Assembly (NCBI GenBank): GCA_031277805.1
Contig: JAITLR010000022.1
Span: forward strand, 186,001-250,000
Length of the DNA: 64,000 nucleotides
Direction: 5' to 3'
From: Comamonas sp.
GTDB lineage: Bacteria > Pseudomonadota > Gammaproteobacteria > Burkholderiales > Burkholderiaceae_C
This document shows positions 52,997 to 62,691 of the stretch, one piece after another (position 1 is the stretch's first letter; each line of letters starts with the position of its first letter). Position numbers and translations under genes: made by a program. The notes under the pieces are model-generated. The model saw only the letters and a list, made by a program, of their open reading frames with translations. It did not search any database and was not told the DNA's origin.

Positions 52997-53308
52997 AGAA
53001 CGTGTTCACGATCTCTACGCCGCCGCGTTGGAGTGCAATCGGGATGAGTTCGAAGCGATGGCTCGCCGATTGCACCGGGGTGCAAGCAAGAGACAGTGCG
53101 CAGAAATCGCCCGATTTCGCTCCAACCCTTCGGGACAGAGGCTTTGCGGGCGCCCGGGTTAGGGGCGGTCTGCTGCGTTGCCTCGCCGGCCGCGCAAATC
53201 CTCGCAATAGCGTGGCTATTGCTGTGGTATCGCGCGCGGGGGGCCGCCCCCTTGCATCCCATCCCGCAAAGCCGCTGTCGCGGAGCGAGGAGATCATGAA
53301 CACGTTCT
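52997..53308. repeat. 312-bp element with AACGTGTT terminal inverted repeats (copy 1)
   Basis: Bounded by 18-base inverted repeats that match at 17 positions: AGAACGTGTTCACGATCT (52997-53014) and AGATCATGAACACGTTCT (53291-53308). Inside are a GCAATAGC/GCTATTGC dyad and a GAAATCG/CGATTTC dyad. A shorter relative lies at 62530-62691. No convincing gene is inside. The 449-base gap from 52874 to 53322 otherwise holds only the promoter of the Ala-rich protein gene. Confidence 0.8.
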
Positions 53309-53322
53309 AAGCTCAGCGGAGT

Positions 53323-53961
53323 TCAGGTGCCGCTGACATAGGGATTGGTCTTGCGTTCGCGGCCAAAACTGCTTTCGGGGCCGTGACCGGGGATGAATAC
53401 CGTCTGGTCGCCCATGGGCCACAGGCGCTGAACGATGGAGTCGATCAGCTGCTGATGGTTGCCCTGGGGGAAATCCGTGCGGCCAATGCTGCCCGCAAAC
53501 AGCACGTCGCCGACAAAGGCGCGGTCGCTCTGCGGCGAGTGAAACACCACGTGGCCGGGGGTGTGGCCGGGGCAGTGGCGCACATTCAGGAGCTCCTTGC
53601 CGATGGTCACCGTATCGCCGTCATGCAGCCAGCGCGTGGGCACAAAAGGCTCGGAATGGGGAAAGCCGAACATTGCGCCCTGCTGGGGCAGGCCGTCGAT
53701 CCAGAACTGATCGCCCTCGTGCGGGCCGATGATGGGCAAATCGTGTTTGGCTGCCAGTTCGCTGGTGCCGCCTGCGTGGTCGATATGGGCGTGGGTGAGC
53801 CAGATGGCCTTGAGATTCAGGCCTAGGCGTTCCACCTCCCACTCGATCTGCTCGATATCGCCACCGGGGTCGATGACGGCGGCATCCATGGTCTGGTCGC
53901 ACCAGACCAGAGAGCAGTTTTGTTGGAAGGCGGTGACGGGAACGGTGTGATATTGCAACAT
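53323..53961 (-). CDS. Metallo-beta-lactamase fold hydrolase (GloB/YcbL-like)
   Basis: A 212-residue zinc hydrolase. The metal motif THAHIDHAGG begins at Thr56 (His57, His59, Asp61, His62); further ligands are in CPGHTPGHVVF, VGDVLFAGSIGRTDFP and FIPGHGPES. Short size and these blocks fit the YcbL-type glyoxalase II-like group, acting on thioesters such as lactoylglutathione. The start ATG lacks a good ribosome site. It is divergent from pntA. Confidence 0.93.
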   Translation of the reverse strand: MLQYHTVPVTAFQQNCSLVWCDQTMDAAVIDPGGDIEQIEWEVERLGLNLKAIWLTHAHIDHAGGTSELAAKHDLPIIGPHEGDQFWIDGLPQQGAMFGFPHSEPFVPTRWLHDGDTVTIGKELLNVRHCPGHTPGHVVFHSPQSDRAFVGDVLFAGSIGRTDFPQGNHQQLIDSIVQRLWPMGDQTVFIPGHGPESSFGRERKTNPYVSGT

Positions 53962-54308
53962 GGGTGACTTGTATTTTTTGGGCGTTTGCGTAGTCTCGCG
54001 GGCAGAGAACATCGTCAAGCATGCCATGACAGACAGGGAGCACCACAAATGCCCACCTGACTTCTAGAAGCATCCTCCATTTGCGCTAGCACAGATGCGC
54101 GTGCCCAAGTTGGTGCGTGCTGCTACAAAGCTTTGTGCTGCAAGGCAGCGGGCCAACGCTCATCAAGAAGCGGCCCATCCCGGTTTCACTTTCAGGCCGA
54201 GCCGTGCCCGTGCAGCTTCCATTCCCGGTTTTGTCCAAAGCCGGAAGGAGGAGAGGGCGTCGCGAGCGGCCTGGAGCCCAGATTTAAAACTCCAGGAGAC
54301 TCTCTCTC
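53962..54308. other. Divergent gap between hydrolase and pntA
   Basis: A 347-base region with the promoters of both genes. I see no strong palindrome. AGGAGA precedes pntA by 8 bases. Confidence 0.5.
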
Positions 54309-55907
54309 ATGTCCACCATCTCCAATCAACGCATAGGCGTGCTGCGGGAAACCTTCCCGCTGGAAAAGCGCGTGGCCACCGTGCCCGATGTGGTCGAAAA
54401 GCTCATCAAGCTGGGCTTTGGCGTCTGCATCGAATCCGGCGCCGGTGAGGCCGCCAATTTCAGCGACGATGCCTACCGCGCTGCAGGCGCCGAGGTGCTG
54501 CCGACTGCGGCAGCCGTCTGGTCTGCGGCCGATATCGTCTTCAAGGTACGGCCTCCCACCACGGAGGAAGTAGCGCTGATGCATGAAGGCCAGATTCTGC
54601 TGGACTTCATCTGGCCCGCCCAGAACCCCGACCTGATGCAGCAGCTGGCTGCACGCAAGGTGACGGTGTTGGCCATTGACGCGCTGCCCCGCACGCTGAG
54701 CCGCGCGCAGAAGATGGATGCGCTGACCTCGATGGCAGGCGTTTCCGGTTACCGCGCCGTGATCGAGGCGGCCAATGCTTTCGGTCGCTATTTCAACGGT
54801 CAGATCACGGCGGCGGGCAAGGTGCCACCGGCCAAGGTCTTCATTGCTGGCGCTGGTGTGGCCGGTTTGTCTGCCATTGGCACGGCGGCCAATCTCGGGG
54901 CCATCGTGCGCGCCAACGACACGCGTGCTGAAGTGGCCGACCAGGTCACCTCGCTGGGTGGCGAATTCGTCAAGGTCGACTACGAAGAAGACGGCGCAGG
55001 CGGCGGCGGCTATGCCAAGGTCATGAGCGAAGGCTTTCAGGCCGCCCAGCGCCAGATGTATGCCCAGCAGGCCAAGGATGTGGACATCATCATCACCACG
55101 GCGCTGATTCCCGGCAAACCCGCACCCAAGCTGATTACGGCCGAGATGGTCGAGACCATGAAGCCCGGCAGCGTGATCGTGGACATGGCAGCCGAGCAGG
55201 GTGGCAACTGCGAGCTGACCGTACCCAACGAGGCCGTGGTGCGCCATGGCGTGACCATCATCGGCTACACCGACCTTGCATCGCGCCTGGCCAAGCAGTC
55301 GTCCACACTGTACGCTACCAACTTGCTGCGCCTGACCGAAGAGCTGTGCAAGGCCAAGGATGGCGTGGCCGTGGTCAATATGGAAGACGATGCGATTCGT
55401 GGCCTGACCGTGGTCAAGGATGGCGAAATCACCTGGCCTGCGCCGCCCATTGCCCAGGCGCCCAAACCGGCCGCCAAGCCTGCCGCTGCGCCGGTGGAAC
55501 AGAAGAAAGGCGGCCATGGCCATGGTGCCAGTGGGCCGCTGCCTGCCAGGACGCTGGCCATCATCTTTGCCGTGGCGGCGGTGGCTTTCTGGCTGATCGG
55601 AGCCTATGCGCCAGCGGCCTTCCTCGGCCACTTCACGGTGTTCGTACTGGCCTGCTTCATCGGCTACATGGTGGTGTGGAACGTCACGCCCGCGCTGCAT
55701 ACGCCGCTGATGAGCGTGACCAACGCCATCTCCAGCATCATCGCCATCGGTGCTCTGGTGCAGATTGCCCCCCCGGAGACTGCGGGAACGGGGCGGCCCG
55801 ATGAGCTGATTCGCTGGCTGGCCTTTGCGGCGGTTGTGCTTACTGCCATCAATATGTTTGGCGGCTTTGCCGTCACGCGCCGCATGCTCGCCATGTTCCA
55901 GAAATAA
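54309..55907 (+). CDS. pntA: NAD(P) transhydrogenase alpha subunit PntA
   Basis: A 532-residue subunit of the proton-translocating transhydrogenase. The NAD-binding domain I (about residues 1-380) has [36 protein letters not shown] and [13 protein letters not shown]. After an Ala/Pro/Lys linker ([10 protein letters not shown]) about four membrane helices follow. In many Burkholderiales this subunit is split in two (PntAA and PntAB); here it is one chain. It is followed by pntB at 26 bases. Confidence 0.96.
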   Translation: MSTISNQRIGVLRETFPLEKRVATVPDVVEKLIKLGFGVCIESGAGEAANFSDDAYRAAGAEVLPTAAAVWSAADIVFKVRPPTTEEVALMHEGQILLDFIWPAQNPDLMQQLAARKVTVLAIDALPRTLSRAQKMDALTSMAGVSGYRAVIEAANAFGRYFNGQITAAGKVPPAKVFIAGAGVAGLSAIGTAANLGAIVRANDTRAEVADQVTSLGGEFVKVDYEEDGAGGGGYAKVMSEGFQAAQRQMYAQQAKDVDIIITTALIPGKPAPKLITAEMVETMKPGSVIVDMAAEQGGNCELTVPNEAVVRHGVTIIGYTDLASRLAKQSSTLYATNLLRLTEELCKAKDGVAVVNMEDDAIRGLTVVKDGEITWPAPPIAQAPKPAAKPAAAPVEQKKGGHGHGASGPLPARTLAIIFAVAAVAFWLIGAYAPAAFLGHFTVFVLACFIGYMVVWNVTPALHTPLMSVTNAISSIIAIGALVQIAPPETAGTGRPDELIRWLAFAAVVLTAINMFGGFAVTRRMLAMFQK

Positions 55908-55933
55908 GAAGAACGAGAAAAGAGAGAAACACC

Positions 55934-57346
<1,413 letters not shown>

Positions 57347-57357
57347 CGAGCGGGAGA

Positions 57358-57446
57358 GTGCCCCTCTGGGGCACTTCACACTGTCCCCATGCTTGGGGAA
57401 GTCTCTGTCTTGAATGCCTGCGGTTCTGTGCCGCAGGCATTTTGTT
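57358..57446 (+). terminator. Three tandem hairpins ending in the pntAB terminator
   Basis: GTGCCCC/GGGGCAC (57358-57374), CCCCA/TGGGG (57385-57398), then AATGCCTGCGG/CCGCAGGCATT (57413-57441) followed by TTGTTTTT. Only the last has a T run. Confidence 0.8.
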
Positions 57447-57448
57447 TT

Positions 57449-58075
57449 TCAGAGATGCTGAACCACGATCTCGCCCAGCAGCAGGGCGGCAATCAGCAGC
57501 ATCAGCGTGCCGGACAGGCGCGAAACGGCCAGTGCTGCAGCGGGGCGCGAACGCAGCACGCTTTGCGAGCCCCAGCCCACGCCGAAATAGACCACGGCGC
57601 AACTGGCGGTGTGGACGGCGCCCAGGGCCATGATCTGCACAAACACGGGCCAGTCGTCGCCAGGGTGCACGAACTGGGGCAGCAGAGCCAGCAAGAGCAG
57701 CAACTGCTTGGGGTTGAGGCCGCTGACGCTGGCACCCTTGAGCGTCCAGTGCCAGCGCGTACCAGTCTTTGCATCGCTGCCGCTCTGGATCGCCGCCGGG
57801 CTGCGCCACAGGCCCAGGCCCATCCAGGCCAGATACAGCGCGCCGGTGGCCGTGAGGGCCGTGAGCATGGCCGGATTGCGTGCCACCAGTGCGCCCACGC
57901 CGGCAGCCACGGCCAGTGTGGCCAACAGCGCGCCGCAGGCCAGACCGACGGTGGCGGGCAGCACCAGCTTGCGCCCGCGCAGACCCGCGGAAATCACATA
58001 AGCCCAGTCGGCACCGGGCGTAAGCACCAGAAGAAAGGAAACAGCCCAGAAGGCAGTCAAGGCGGCGAATGACAC
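57449..58075 (-). CDS. LysE-family translocator (amino acid exporter)
   Basis: A 208-residue inner-membrane exporter of the LysE/RhtB family with about six helices; TPGADWAYVISAGLRGRKLVLPATVGLACG is the family start region (LTPGADWAYVISAGLRG), and NPKQLLLLLALLPQFV is the second marker. It is divergent from an Lrp-type regulator gene, the common arrangement in which the regulator activates export of its ligand amino acid. The substrate is open. Confidence 0.94.
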   Translation of the reverse strand: MSFAALTAFWAVSFLLVLTPGADWAYVISAGLRGRKLVLPATVGLACGALLATLAVAAGVGALVARNPAMLTALTATGALYLAWMGLGLWRSPAAIQSGSDAKTGTRWHWTLKGASVSGLNPKQLLLLLALLPQFVHPGDDWPVFVQIMALGAVHTASCAVVYFGVGWGSQSVLRSRPAAALAVSRLSGTLMLLIAALLLGEIVVQHL

Positions 58076-58180
58076 GAAGTTCTCTCGAAATGATTGGATG
58101 CCGAGAGAATATGGAAGACAGGCGAGAATGTGCTCTCAATAAATGCCGATGTATGGCTTGTAATTGGAAGAATTTGCCCC

Positions 58181-58636
58181 GTGAATGCACTTGACCGAAA
58201 AATTCTTGCTGCGCTGGAAAACGACGGCCGTCTGACGGTGACCGAACTGGCCGAGCAGGTGGGCCTGAGCCTTTCGCCCTGTCACCGCCGCGTGCGTGCG
58301 CTGGAGGAGTCTGGCGTGATTCGTGGCTACCGCGCGGAGCTGGACCCGGCGGCACTGGGGCTGGACTTCTCATCCCTGGTCTTTGTCACGCTCAAGGACA
58401 GCAAGTCCGTCCCCGCTTTCGAGGAGGCCGTAGCCCAGCTGGACAATGTGATTCAGGCCCAGCGTTTGTTTGGCGACCCCGACTATCTGCTGCAAGTCGT
58501 CGTGCGCGATCTGCCTGCCTACCAGCGTCTCTACGACGAACACCTGACGCGATTGCCCGGAGTGCTGCGCATGACCTCCACGCTAGTCATGAAGCATGTG
58601 GTGACCAACCGGCCGCTGACATCAGCCATGGAATGA
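58181..58636 (+). CDS. Lrp/AsnC-family transcriptional regulator
   Basis: A 151-residue regulator: N-terminal HTH (ALDRKILAALENDGRLTVTELAEQ-type, with VGLSLSPCHRRVRALEESGVI) and a C-terminal ligand-binding RAM domain. The start is GTG (NALDRKIL), behind GGAAGAA; an upstream open frame is not typical of the family. It is divergent from the LysE-type exporter across 105 bases. Confidence 0.93.
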   Translation: MNALDRKILAALENDGRLTVTELAEQVGLSLSPCHRRVRALEESGVIRGYRAELDPAALGLDFSSLVFVTLKDSKSVPAFEEAVAQLDNVIQAQRLFGDPDYLLQVVVRDLPAYQRLYDEHLTRLPGVLRMTSTLVMKHVVTNRPLTSAME

Positions 58637-58672
58637 GAAATGACTTGCCCGCTGCTCCTCCGAGAGGGGCGC

Positions 58673-58732
58673 TTTTCATCTTGGGGCGGCCGACAATGAA
58701 AAAGCGCCTGTGATGCGAATCACCGGCGCTTT
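58673..58732. repeat. TTTTCATCTTGG repeat fused to terminator
   Basis: TTTTCATCTTGGGGCGGCC then GACAATGAAAA (58673-58703), repeated at 62143-62174. It runs into the stem AAAGCGCCtGTGAT/ATCACcGGCGCTTT (58701-58732), a likely terminator of the Lrp gene. Confidence 0.65.
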
Positions 58733-58755
58733 GAAAGTCTTGGTCGCTCCTGATA

Positions 58756-58850
58756 TGAGATCTGCTAGCGCCTTATCTATCTATGTTTTGAGATGAAAAG
58801 CATCTGAAATCATTGAAGGTCAAGCGCTGGCAGCTTCTCTATCAATAGCG
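58756..58850. repeat. Long GATAGC-type repeat after azurin gene
   Basis: Imperfect arms AGATCTGCTAGCGCC and GCGCTGGCAGCTTCT about 50 bases apart, ending TATCAATAG; it lies directly downstream of the azurin stop on the minus strand. Confidence 0.5.
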
Positions 58851-58859
58851 TTTGCCAGA

Positions 58860-59315
58860 TCAGGAACCCAGCTTGAGCGAGCCCTTCATGAGAGCCGAGT
58901 GGCCGGGGAAGCTGCAGAAGAATGCATAGTCCGAGCCCGCCTTGAGCTTGCTCACGTCGATGTCGAGCTTGGTGGTCTCGCCACCGCCGATCACCTTGGA
59001 GTGAGCCAGCACGCGGGCATCGCCGGCCTTCACATAGTCGGCGGCGGCACCGGCGGCCATGCCGTCATTGAGCACACCCTGCATATCGGCCGCAGTGCTG
59101 ATCACGATGTTGTGGCCCATGGCGGTCTTGGGCATCTTGCCCACATGCTTGAGAGTCACGCTGAACTTCTTGCAGGACTTGGGCACGTCGATGTTCTTGA
59201 CGTTGAACTGCATGGCATCGTTGCTTTCCACAACGGTTTCACAGCCTGCCGCCATGGCGGGTGCGCTCAGAGCACCGGCTGCACACAGGGCCAGGGTCAT
59301 CAGGATCTTCTTCAT
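58860..59315 (-). CDS. azu: Azurin (type 1 blue copper protein)
   Basis: Periplasmic electron carrier of 151 residues; the signal peptide ends APAMA at residue 22, leaving 129. In mature numbering the copper ligands are His46 (AMGHN), Cys112, His117 and Met121 (in [12 protein letters not shown]), and the Cys3-Cys26 disulfide is present. Azurin accepts electrons from quinohemoprotein alcohol dehydrogenases in related bacteria, so it may serve qhEDH encoded at 15.2-17.3 kb. It lies alone between a repeat and xth. Confidence 0.97.
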   Translation of the reverse strand: MKKILMTLALCAAGALSAPAMAAGCETVVESNDAMQFNVKNIDVPKSCKKFSVTLKHVGKMPKTAMGHNIVISTAADMQGVLNDGMAAGAAADYVKAGDARVLAHSKVIGGGETTKLDIDVSKLKAGSDYAFFCSFPGHSALMKGSLKLGS

Positions 59316-59504
59316 TGGTTATTCCTTTTCCTCAAAGCAAAACGGGAACCGCTGCGACGCAGACCGCATCCAGATTCCGTGTTTCATTTTTTCGGAAACC
59401 TGCGCAGCCAGCTCAGTACAGCTCATGCTCTCATGGGTTGTACTGTTGCACCTTGCGTTAAAGCAAGATGGCGAGCAGGCAGGCGTTCACCGCCTTGCGG
59501 CGCC

Positions 59505-60320
59505 TCAGATCGCCATGTCGTAGCCGATCGTGATGGGCGCGTGGTCCGAGAACTTCTCGCCCTTGTAGATGGACTCCGTGCGGGCCAGAGCCGCCATTGC
59601 TGGCGTGGCCAGGTGGTAGTCCAGGCGCCATCCCACGTTGTTGGCATAGGCCTGGCCCCGGTTGCTCCACCATGTGTAGCAGGCATCGGTGGTATCAGGT
59701 TGCAACTGACGGTAAACGTCAACCAGACCACCGGTGATTTCAGTCTTGTGCAACAACTTTGTCATCCAGTCGCGCTCTTCGGGCAGGAAGCCGCTGTTTT
59801 TCTGGTTGCCGCGCCAGTTCTTGAGGTCTTCCTTCTGGTGGGCGATATTGATGTCGCCGCACAGCACAAAGTCGCGCTCGGCCTTGAGGCGCATCAAATG
59901 CGTGTGCATCTTGGCCAGGAAGCGGAACTTGGCTTCCTGGCGCAGCTCGCCCGAGCTGCCGCTGGGGAAGTAGGCACTGATGATGGACAGCTTGCGGCCG
60001 GGCGTGTCGAAGCGGGTTTCGACATAGCGACCTTCGGCATCGAACTCCTCGGTATCGAAGCCCACGATCACGTCCGAAGGCTCGTGGCGGGTGTAGACGC
60101 CTACGCCCGAGTAGCCTTTTTTCTCGGCGAAGTGGAAGTAGCCCTTCATGCCAGCCAACACTTCAAAGCGCCCGGCCATATCTGGAGCCTGGGCCTTGAT
60201 TTCCTGGACGCAAATACAATCCGGCGCAGTGGCTGCTATCCAGGCTTCAGCGCCTTTGGTTGTGGCAGAGCGGATACCGTTGAGGTTGAGGCTGGTTAAT
60301 TTGAACAAGGATGAATCCAT
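59505..60320 (-). CDS. xth: Exodeoxyribonuclease III
   Basis: A 271-residue DNA repair nuclease (AP endonuclease/3'-exonuclease). Metal and catalytic blocks are LTSLNLNGIRSA, CVQEIKAQ (Glu metal ligand), RKLSIISAYFPSGS, LCGDINIAHQ and the C-terminal FSDHAPITI. ATG 60320 shares the palindrome CCATGG with the pyrE start on the other strand. A TTG three codons later (LFKLTSL) is an alternative start that would remove the overlap. There is no clear ribosome site for the ATG. Confidence 0.93.
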   Translation of the reverse strand: MDSSLFKLTSLNLNGIRSATTKGAEAWIAATAPDCICVQEIKAQAPDMAGRFEVLAGMKGYFHFAEKKGYSGVGVYTRHEPSDVIVGFDTEEFDAEGRYVETRFDTPGRKLSIISAYFPSGSSGELRQEAKFRFLAKMHTHLMRLKAERDFVLCGDINIAHQKEDLKNWRGNQKNSGFLPEERDWMTKLLHKTEITGGLVDVYRQLQPDTTDACYTWWSNRGQAYANNVGWRLDYHLATPAMAALARTESIYKGEKFSDHAPITIGYDMAI

Positions 60321-61020
60321 GGTGGTAGATAAGCAGCCAATGGACGGTGCAGACCGTCTGGCGCAGGAATTTGTGCAGTTTGCCGTCGATGCGGGTGTGC
60401 TGCGCTTCGGCGAATTCAAGACCAAGGCCGGGCGCATGAGCCCGTACTTCTTCAACGCTGGCTTGTTCGATGATGGCGCCAAGATGGCACGTCTGGCTGA
60501 ATTCTATGCAAAAGCCATTCTGGCCAGCGGCATGGAGTTCGATATGGTCTTTGGTCCCGCCTACAAGGGCATTCCCCTGGCTGTCACCGTGGCCGTGGAG
60601 CTGGCGCGCGCAGGCAAGAATGTTCCGTTTGCCTATAACCGCAAGGAGGCCAAGGACCATGGCGAAGGCGGCACCCTGGTGGGCGCTCCTCTGAAGGGCC
60701 GCGTGCTCATCATTGACGATGTGATGAGCGCCGGTACGGCCGCGCGCGAGTCGATTGCCATCATCAAGGCTGCAGGCGCCGAGCCCCATGCCGTGGCGAT
60801 TGCGCTGGACCGCCAGGAAATGGCAACCGAGAATGGTCAGGATGTGTCCCACAGCGCCGTGCAGTATGTGCGCAATCAGCTGGGCATGAAGGTCTGCGCC
60901 ATTGCCAAGCTGGCAGACTTGTTGCTTTATCTGGAGCAGCAAGGCGGCAATGCGGGCCGCGAGCATCATGAACGCGTGCTGGCCTACCGCCAGCGTTACG
61001 GTGTCGAAGACAAGGAATAA
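60319..61020 (+). CDS. pyrE: Orotate phosphoribosyltransferase
   Basis: A 233-residue enzyme of pyrimidine synthesis that makes OMP from orotate and PRPP. The PRPP-binding motif RVLIIDDVMSAGTA lies near residues 127-140; FGPAYKGIPLA and AYNRKEAKDHGEGG are the substrate-loop blocks. ATG 60319 has AAGGA 7 bases upstream and is preferred over ATG 60340. The start overlaps that of xth on the other strand. It is followed at 8 bases by a DUF4124 protein gene. Confidence 0.96.
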   Translation: MVVDKQPMDGADRLAQEFVQFAVDAGVLRFGEFKTKAGRMSPYFFNAGLFDDGAKMARLAEFYAKAILASGMEFDMVFGPAYKGIPLAVTVAVELARAGKNVPFAYNRKEAKDHGEGGTLVGAPLKGRVLIIDDVMSAGTAARESIAIIKAAGAEPHAVAIALDRQEMATENGQDVSHSAVQYVRNQLGMKVCAIAKLADLLLYLEQQGGNAGREHHERVLAYRQRYGVEDKE

Positions 61021-61028
61021 GCAGATCC

Positions 61029-61691
61029 ATGAAGCAGGCGTGGCAGGCAAGAATCGGTGGTGTAGTGGTGGCAGCCGTCTGGGCGGGGGCCGCTCTGGCC
61101 CAGGCCGGTGCGAATCAGGGCTCCATTTACGCCTGCACGGACTCCAAGGGGCGGCGCATCACGGCTGACCGTCCCATTGCCGACTGCGTGGATCGCGAGC
61201 AGCGTGTGCTGGGCAACACCGGCGTGGAATTGCGCCGCGTGAGTCCCACGCTCACCGACCAGGAGCGCAGTGCGGTCGATGCGCGCCGCCGCCAGGATCA
61301 GGCCGAGCAGGCCCGTGTGCGCGAGGAGCGCTCGCGCGACCGCGCCATGCTGCTGCGCTATCCGAACCAGGCCAGCCATGATGCAGCGCGCAATGAGGCG
61401 CTGAGTCAGGTCAGCGATGTGAATGCCGTGGCCCAGCTGCGCTTGAGCGAGCTCAAGCAGCGTCGCACCAAGCTCAATACCGAGCTGGAGTTCTATCAGA
61501 ACGATCCGGCCAAGGCACCTGCCAATCTGCGCCGCCAGCTCAAGGACAACAGCGACTCCCAGGAGGAGCAACTGCGCTTCATCAAGCAGCAGGATGAAGA
61601 GCAGCTGCGCATCAACCAGCGTTTCGATGCGGAGCTGCAGCAGTTGCGCAAGCTCTGGAGCCAGGCGCAAGCCCCTGCTGCCGCACGCTGA
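61029..61691 (+). CDS. DUF4124-type periplasmic protein with coiled coil
   Basis: A 220-residue exported protein: signal peptide to about residue 25 (ending ALAQA), a short DUF4124-like domain (SIYACTDSKGRRITADRPIADC) and a long charged helical part (about residues 70-215) rich in Arg, Gln and Glu that should form a coiled coil. It follows pyrE by 8 bases and is probably cotranscribed. The function is unknown. Confidence 0.82.
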   Translation: MKQAWQARIGGVVVAAVWAGAALAQAGANQGSIYACTDSKGRRITADRPIADCVDREQRVLGNTGVELRRVSPTLTDQERSAVDARRRQDQAEQARVREERSRDRAMLLRYPNQASHDAARNEALSQVSDVNAVAQLRLSELKQRRTKLNTELEFYQNDPAKAPANLRRQLKDNSDSQEEQLRFIKQQDEEQLRINQRFDAELQQLRKLWSQAQAPAAAR

Positions 61692-61697
61692 GCGCCG

Positions 61698-62045
61698 TCA
61701 CTCCAATGGCTTGTGCAGAGCCATGACGCGGCCCAGCAGCAAGGCCGCGACCCAGGCCAGCCCGCCCACAATCAGTGGAATCTGCGTCAGCAGCGAAGAC
61801 TGCGCCATCAGCAGCAGTGCGTCGGCCCGCCAGAGCGCGCCATAGCCCTTGAGCAAGCCATAGCCCAGCCACAGCAGCAAACCAGCCGTGGCCACCGTCG
61901 CCATGGAGCGCGAGGCACGGCCATCGCGGCTGTCCAGAGGAATGCGCAATGCCCTGCGCCAGAGCCAGCCCACGGCAGCCAGCACCAGCAGCACACAGGC
62001 GCCGACGGATAGAGGCAGCCACAGCGAAAGAGGAATCATCGACAT
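61698..62045 (-). CDS. Small membrane protein
   Basis: A 115-residue protein with three predicted helices (near residues 5-25, 50-70 and 85-105) and the loop RIPLDSRDGRASRSMATV. I do not recognise it. The start could be ATG 62045 or the ATGs at 62069 and 62039; none has a good ribosome site. It converges with the DUF4124 gene at 6 bases. Confidence 0.6.
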   Translation of the reverse strand: MSMIPLSLWLPLSVGACVLLVLAAVGWLWRRALRIPLDSRDGRASRSMATVATAGLLLWLGYGLLKGYGALWRADALLLMAQSSLLTQIPLIVGGLAWVAALLLGRVMALHKPLE

Positions 62046-62142
62046 GGTGCGGCACTTTATCTCAGACATGAAAAATGGCACCCTACGCTTGTCCACTTCG
62101 TGTGGCCGCGGCCCCTTCAAGAGGACCTAGGCGGCCCCGGCG

Positions 62143-62193
62143 TTTTCATCTTGGAGCGGCCCGGCAATGAAAAAACCCACCGAAGTGGGTTTC
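62143..62193. repeat. TTTTCATCTTGG repeat plus terminator
   Basis: TTTTCATCTTGGAGCGGCCC then GGCAATGAAAA, matching 58673-58703. It adjoins the stem AAACCCAC/GTGGGTTT (62173-62192), which on the minus strand ends in a T run and terminates the small gene at 62211. Confidence 0.7.
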
Positions 62194-62210
62194 TCGCGAA
62201 AGAGCGCGAA

Positions 62211-62429
62211 TCAGCAGGCTTTCCAGACGCCGGGGCTGCCTGTCACGGGCTGTATGCCCAGCACGACTTCATGACGCTGCAGCAGCTCATCAAAGGTCTT
62301 GGTCGACTCGCTGCTGGCGGTGCTGCCTTCGTATTCCGTGGCGGCCTGAGCGGCGGTGAAGGAATGGGGGCCGAAGCTCTGCACGATATTGCGCAGCTTG
62401 TCGAGGTTGGGTGGGGACTGGACGTTCAT
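62211..62429 (-). CDS. Small conserved-looking protein of unknown function
   Basis: A 72-residue soluble protein. A clear AAGGAG ribosome site 6 bases before the ATG and a terminator just after the stop mark it as a real gene. The sequence starts MNVQSPPNLDKLRNIVQSFG and ends GSPGVWKAC. I do not recognise the family. It lies alone. Confidence 0.75.
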   Translation of the reverse strand: MNVQSPPNLDKLRNIVQSFGPHSFTAAQAATEYEGSTASSESTKTFDELLQRHEVVLGIQPVTGSPGVWKAC

Positions 62430-62529
62430 GGCAACTCCTTTCTGGAAATCGGACAGGGCTTGCAGCCAAGTGTAGTCCGTGGTTTCGGCAGGGCAAGAGT
62501 GCAATGCTGGATGGCAGCAGGCTTGTCTT

Positions 62530-62691
62530 AGAACGTGTTTACGATCTCCTCGCGGGTGTGTGGTCGCGGACTCGGGCGGTCTGCGTTGTTGCAAATCCTC
62601 GCAATAGCCAAGCTATTGCTGCGGTTTGCGCCTAGCAGCCCATCCCGATCCGCATCCCACACCCCTTCGCGCAAGATCGTCAACACGTTCT
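62530..62691. repeat. 162-bp element with AACGTGTT terminal inverted repeats (copy 2)
   Basis: Ends AGAACGTGTTTACGATCT (62530-62547) and AGATCGTCAACACGTTCT (62674-62691) are inverted repeats with 17 of 18 matches. The middle shares GCAAATCCTCGCAATAGC and GCTATTGCTG with copy 1. Its last base is part of the stop codon of the HPP-CBS gene. Confidence 0.8.
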
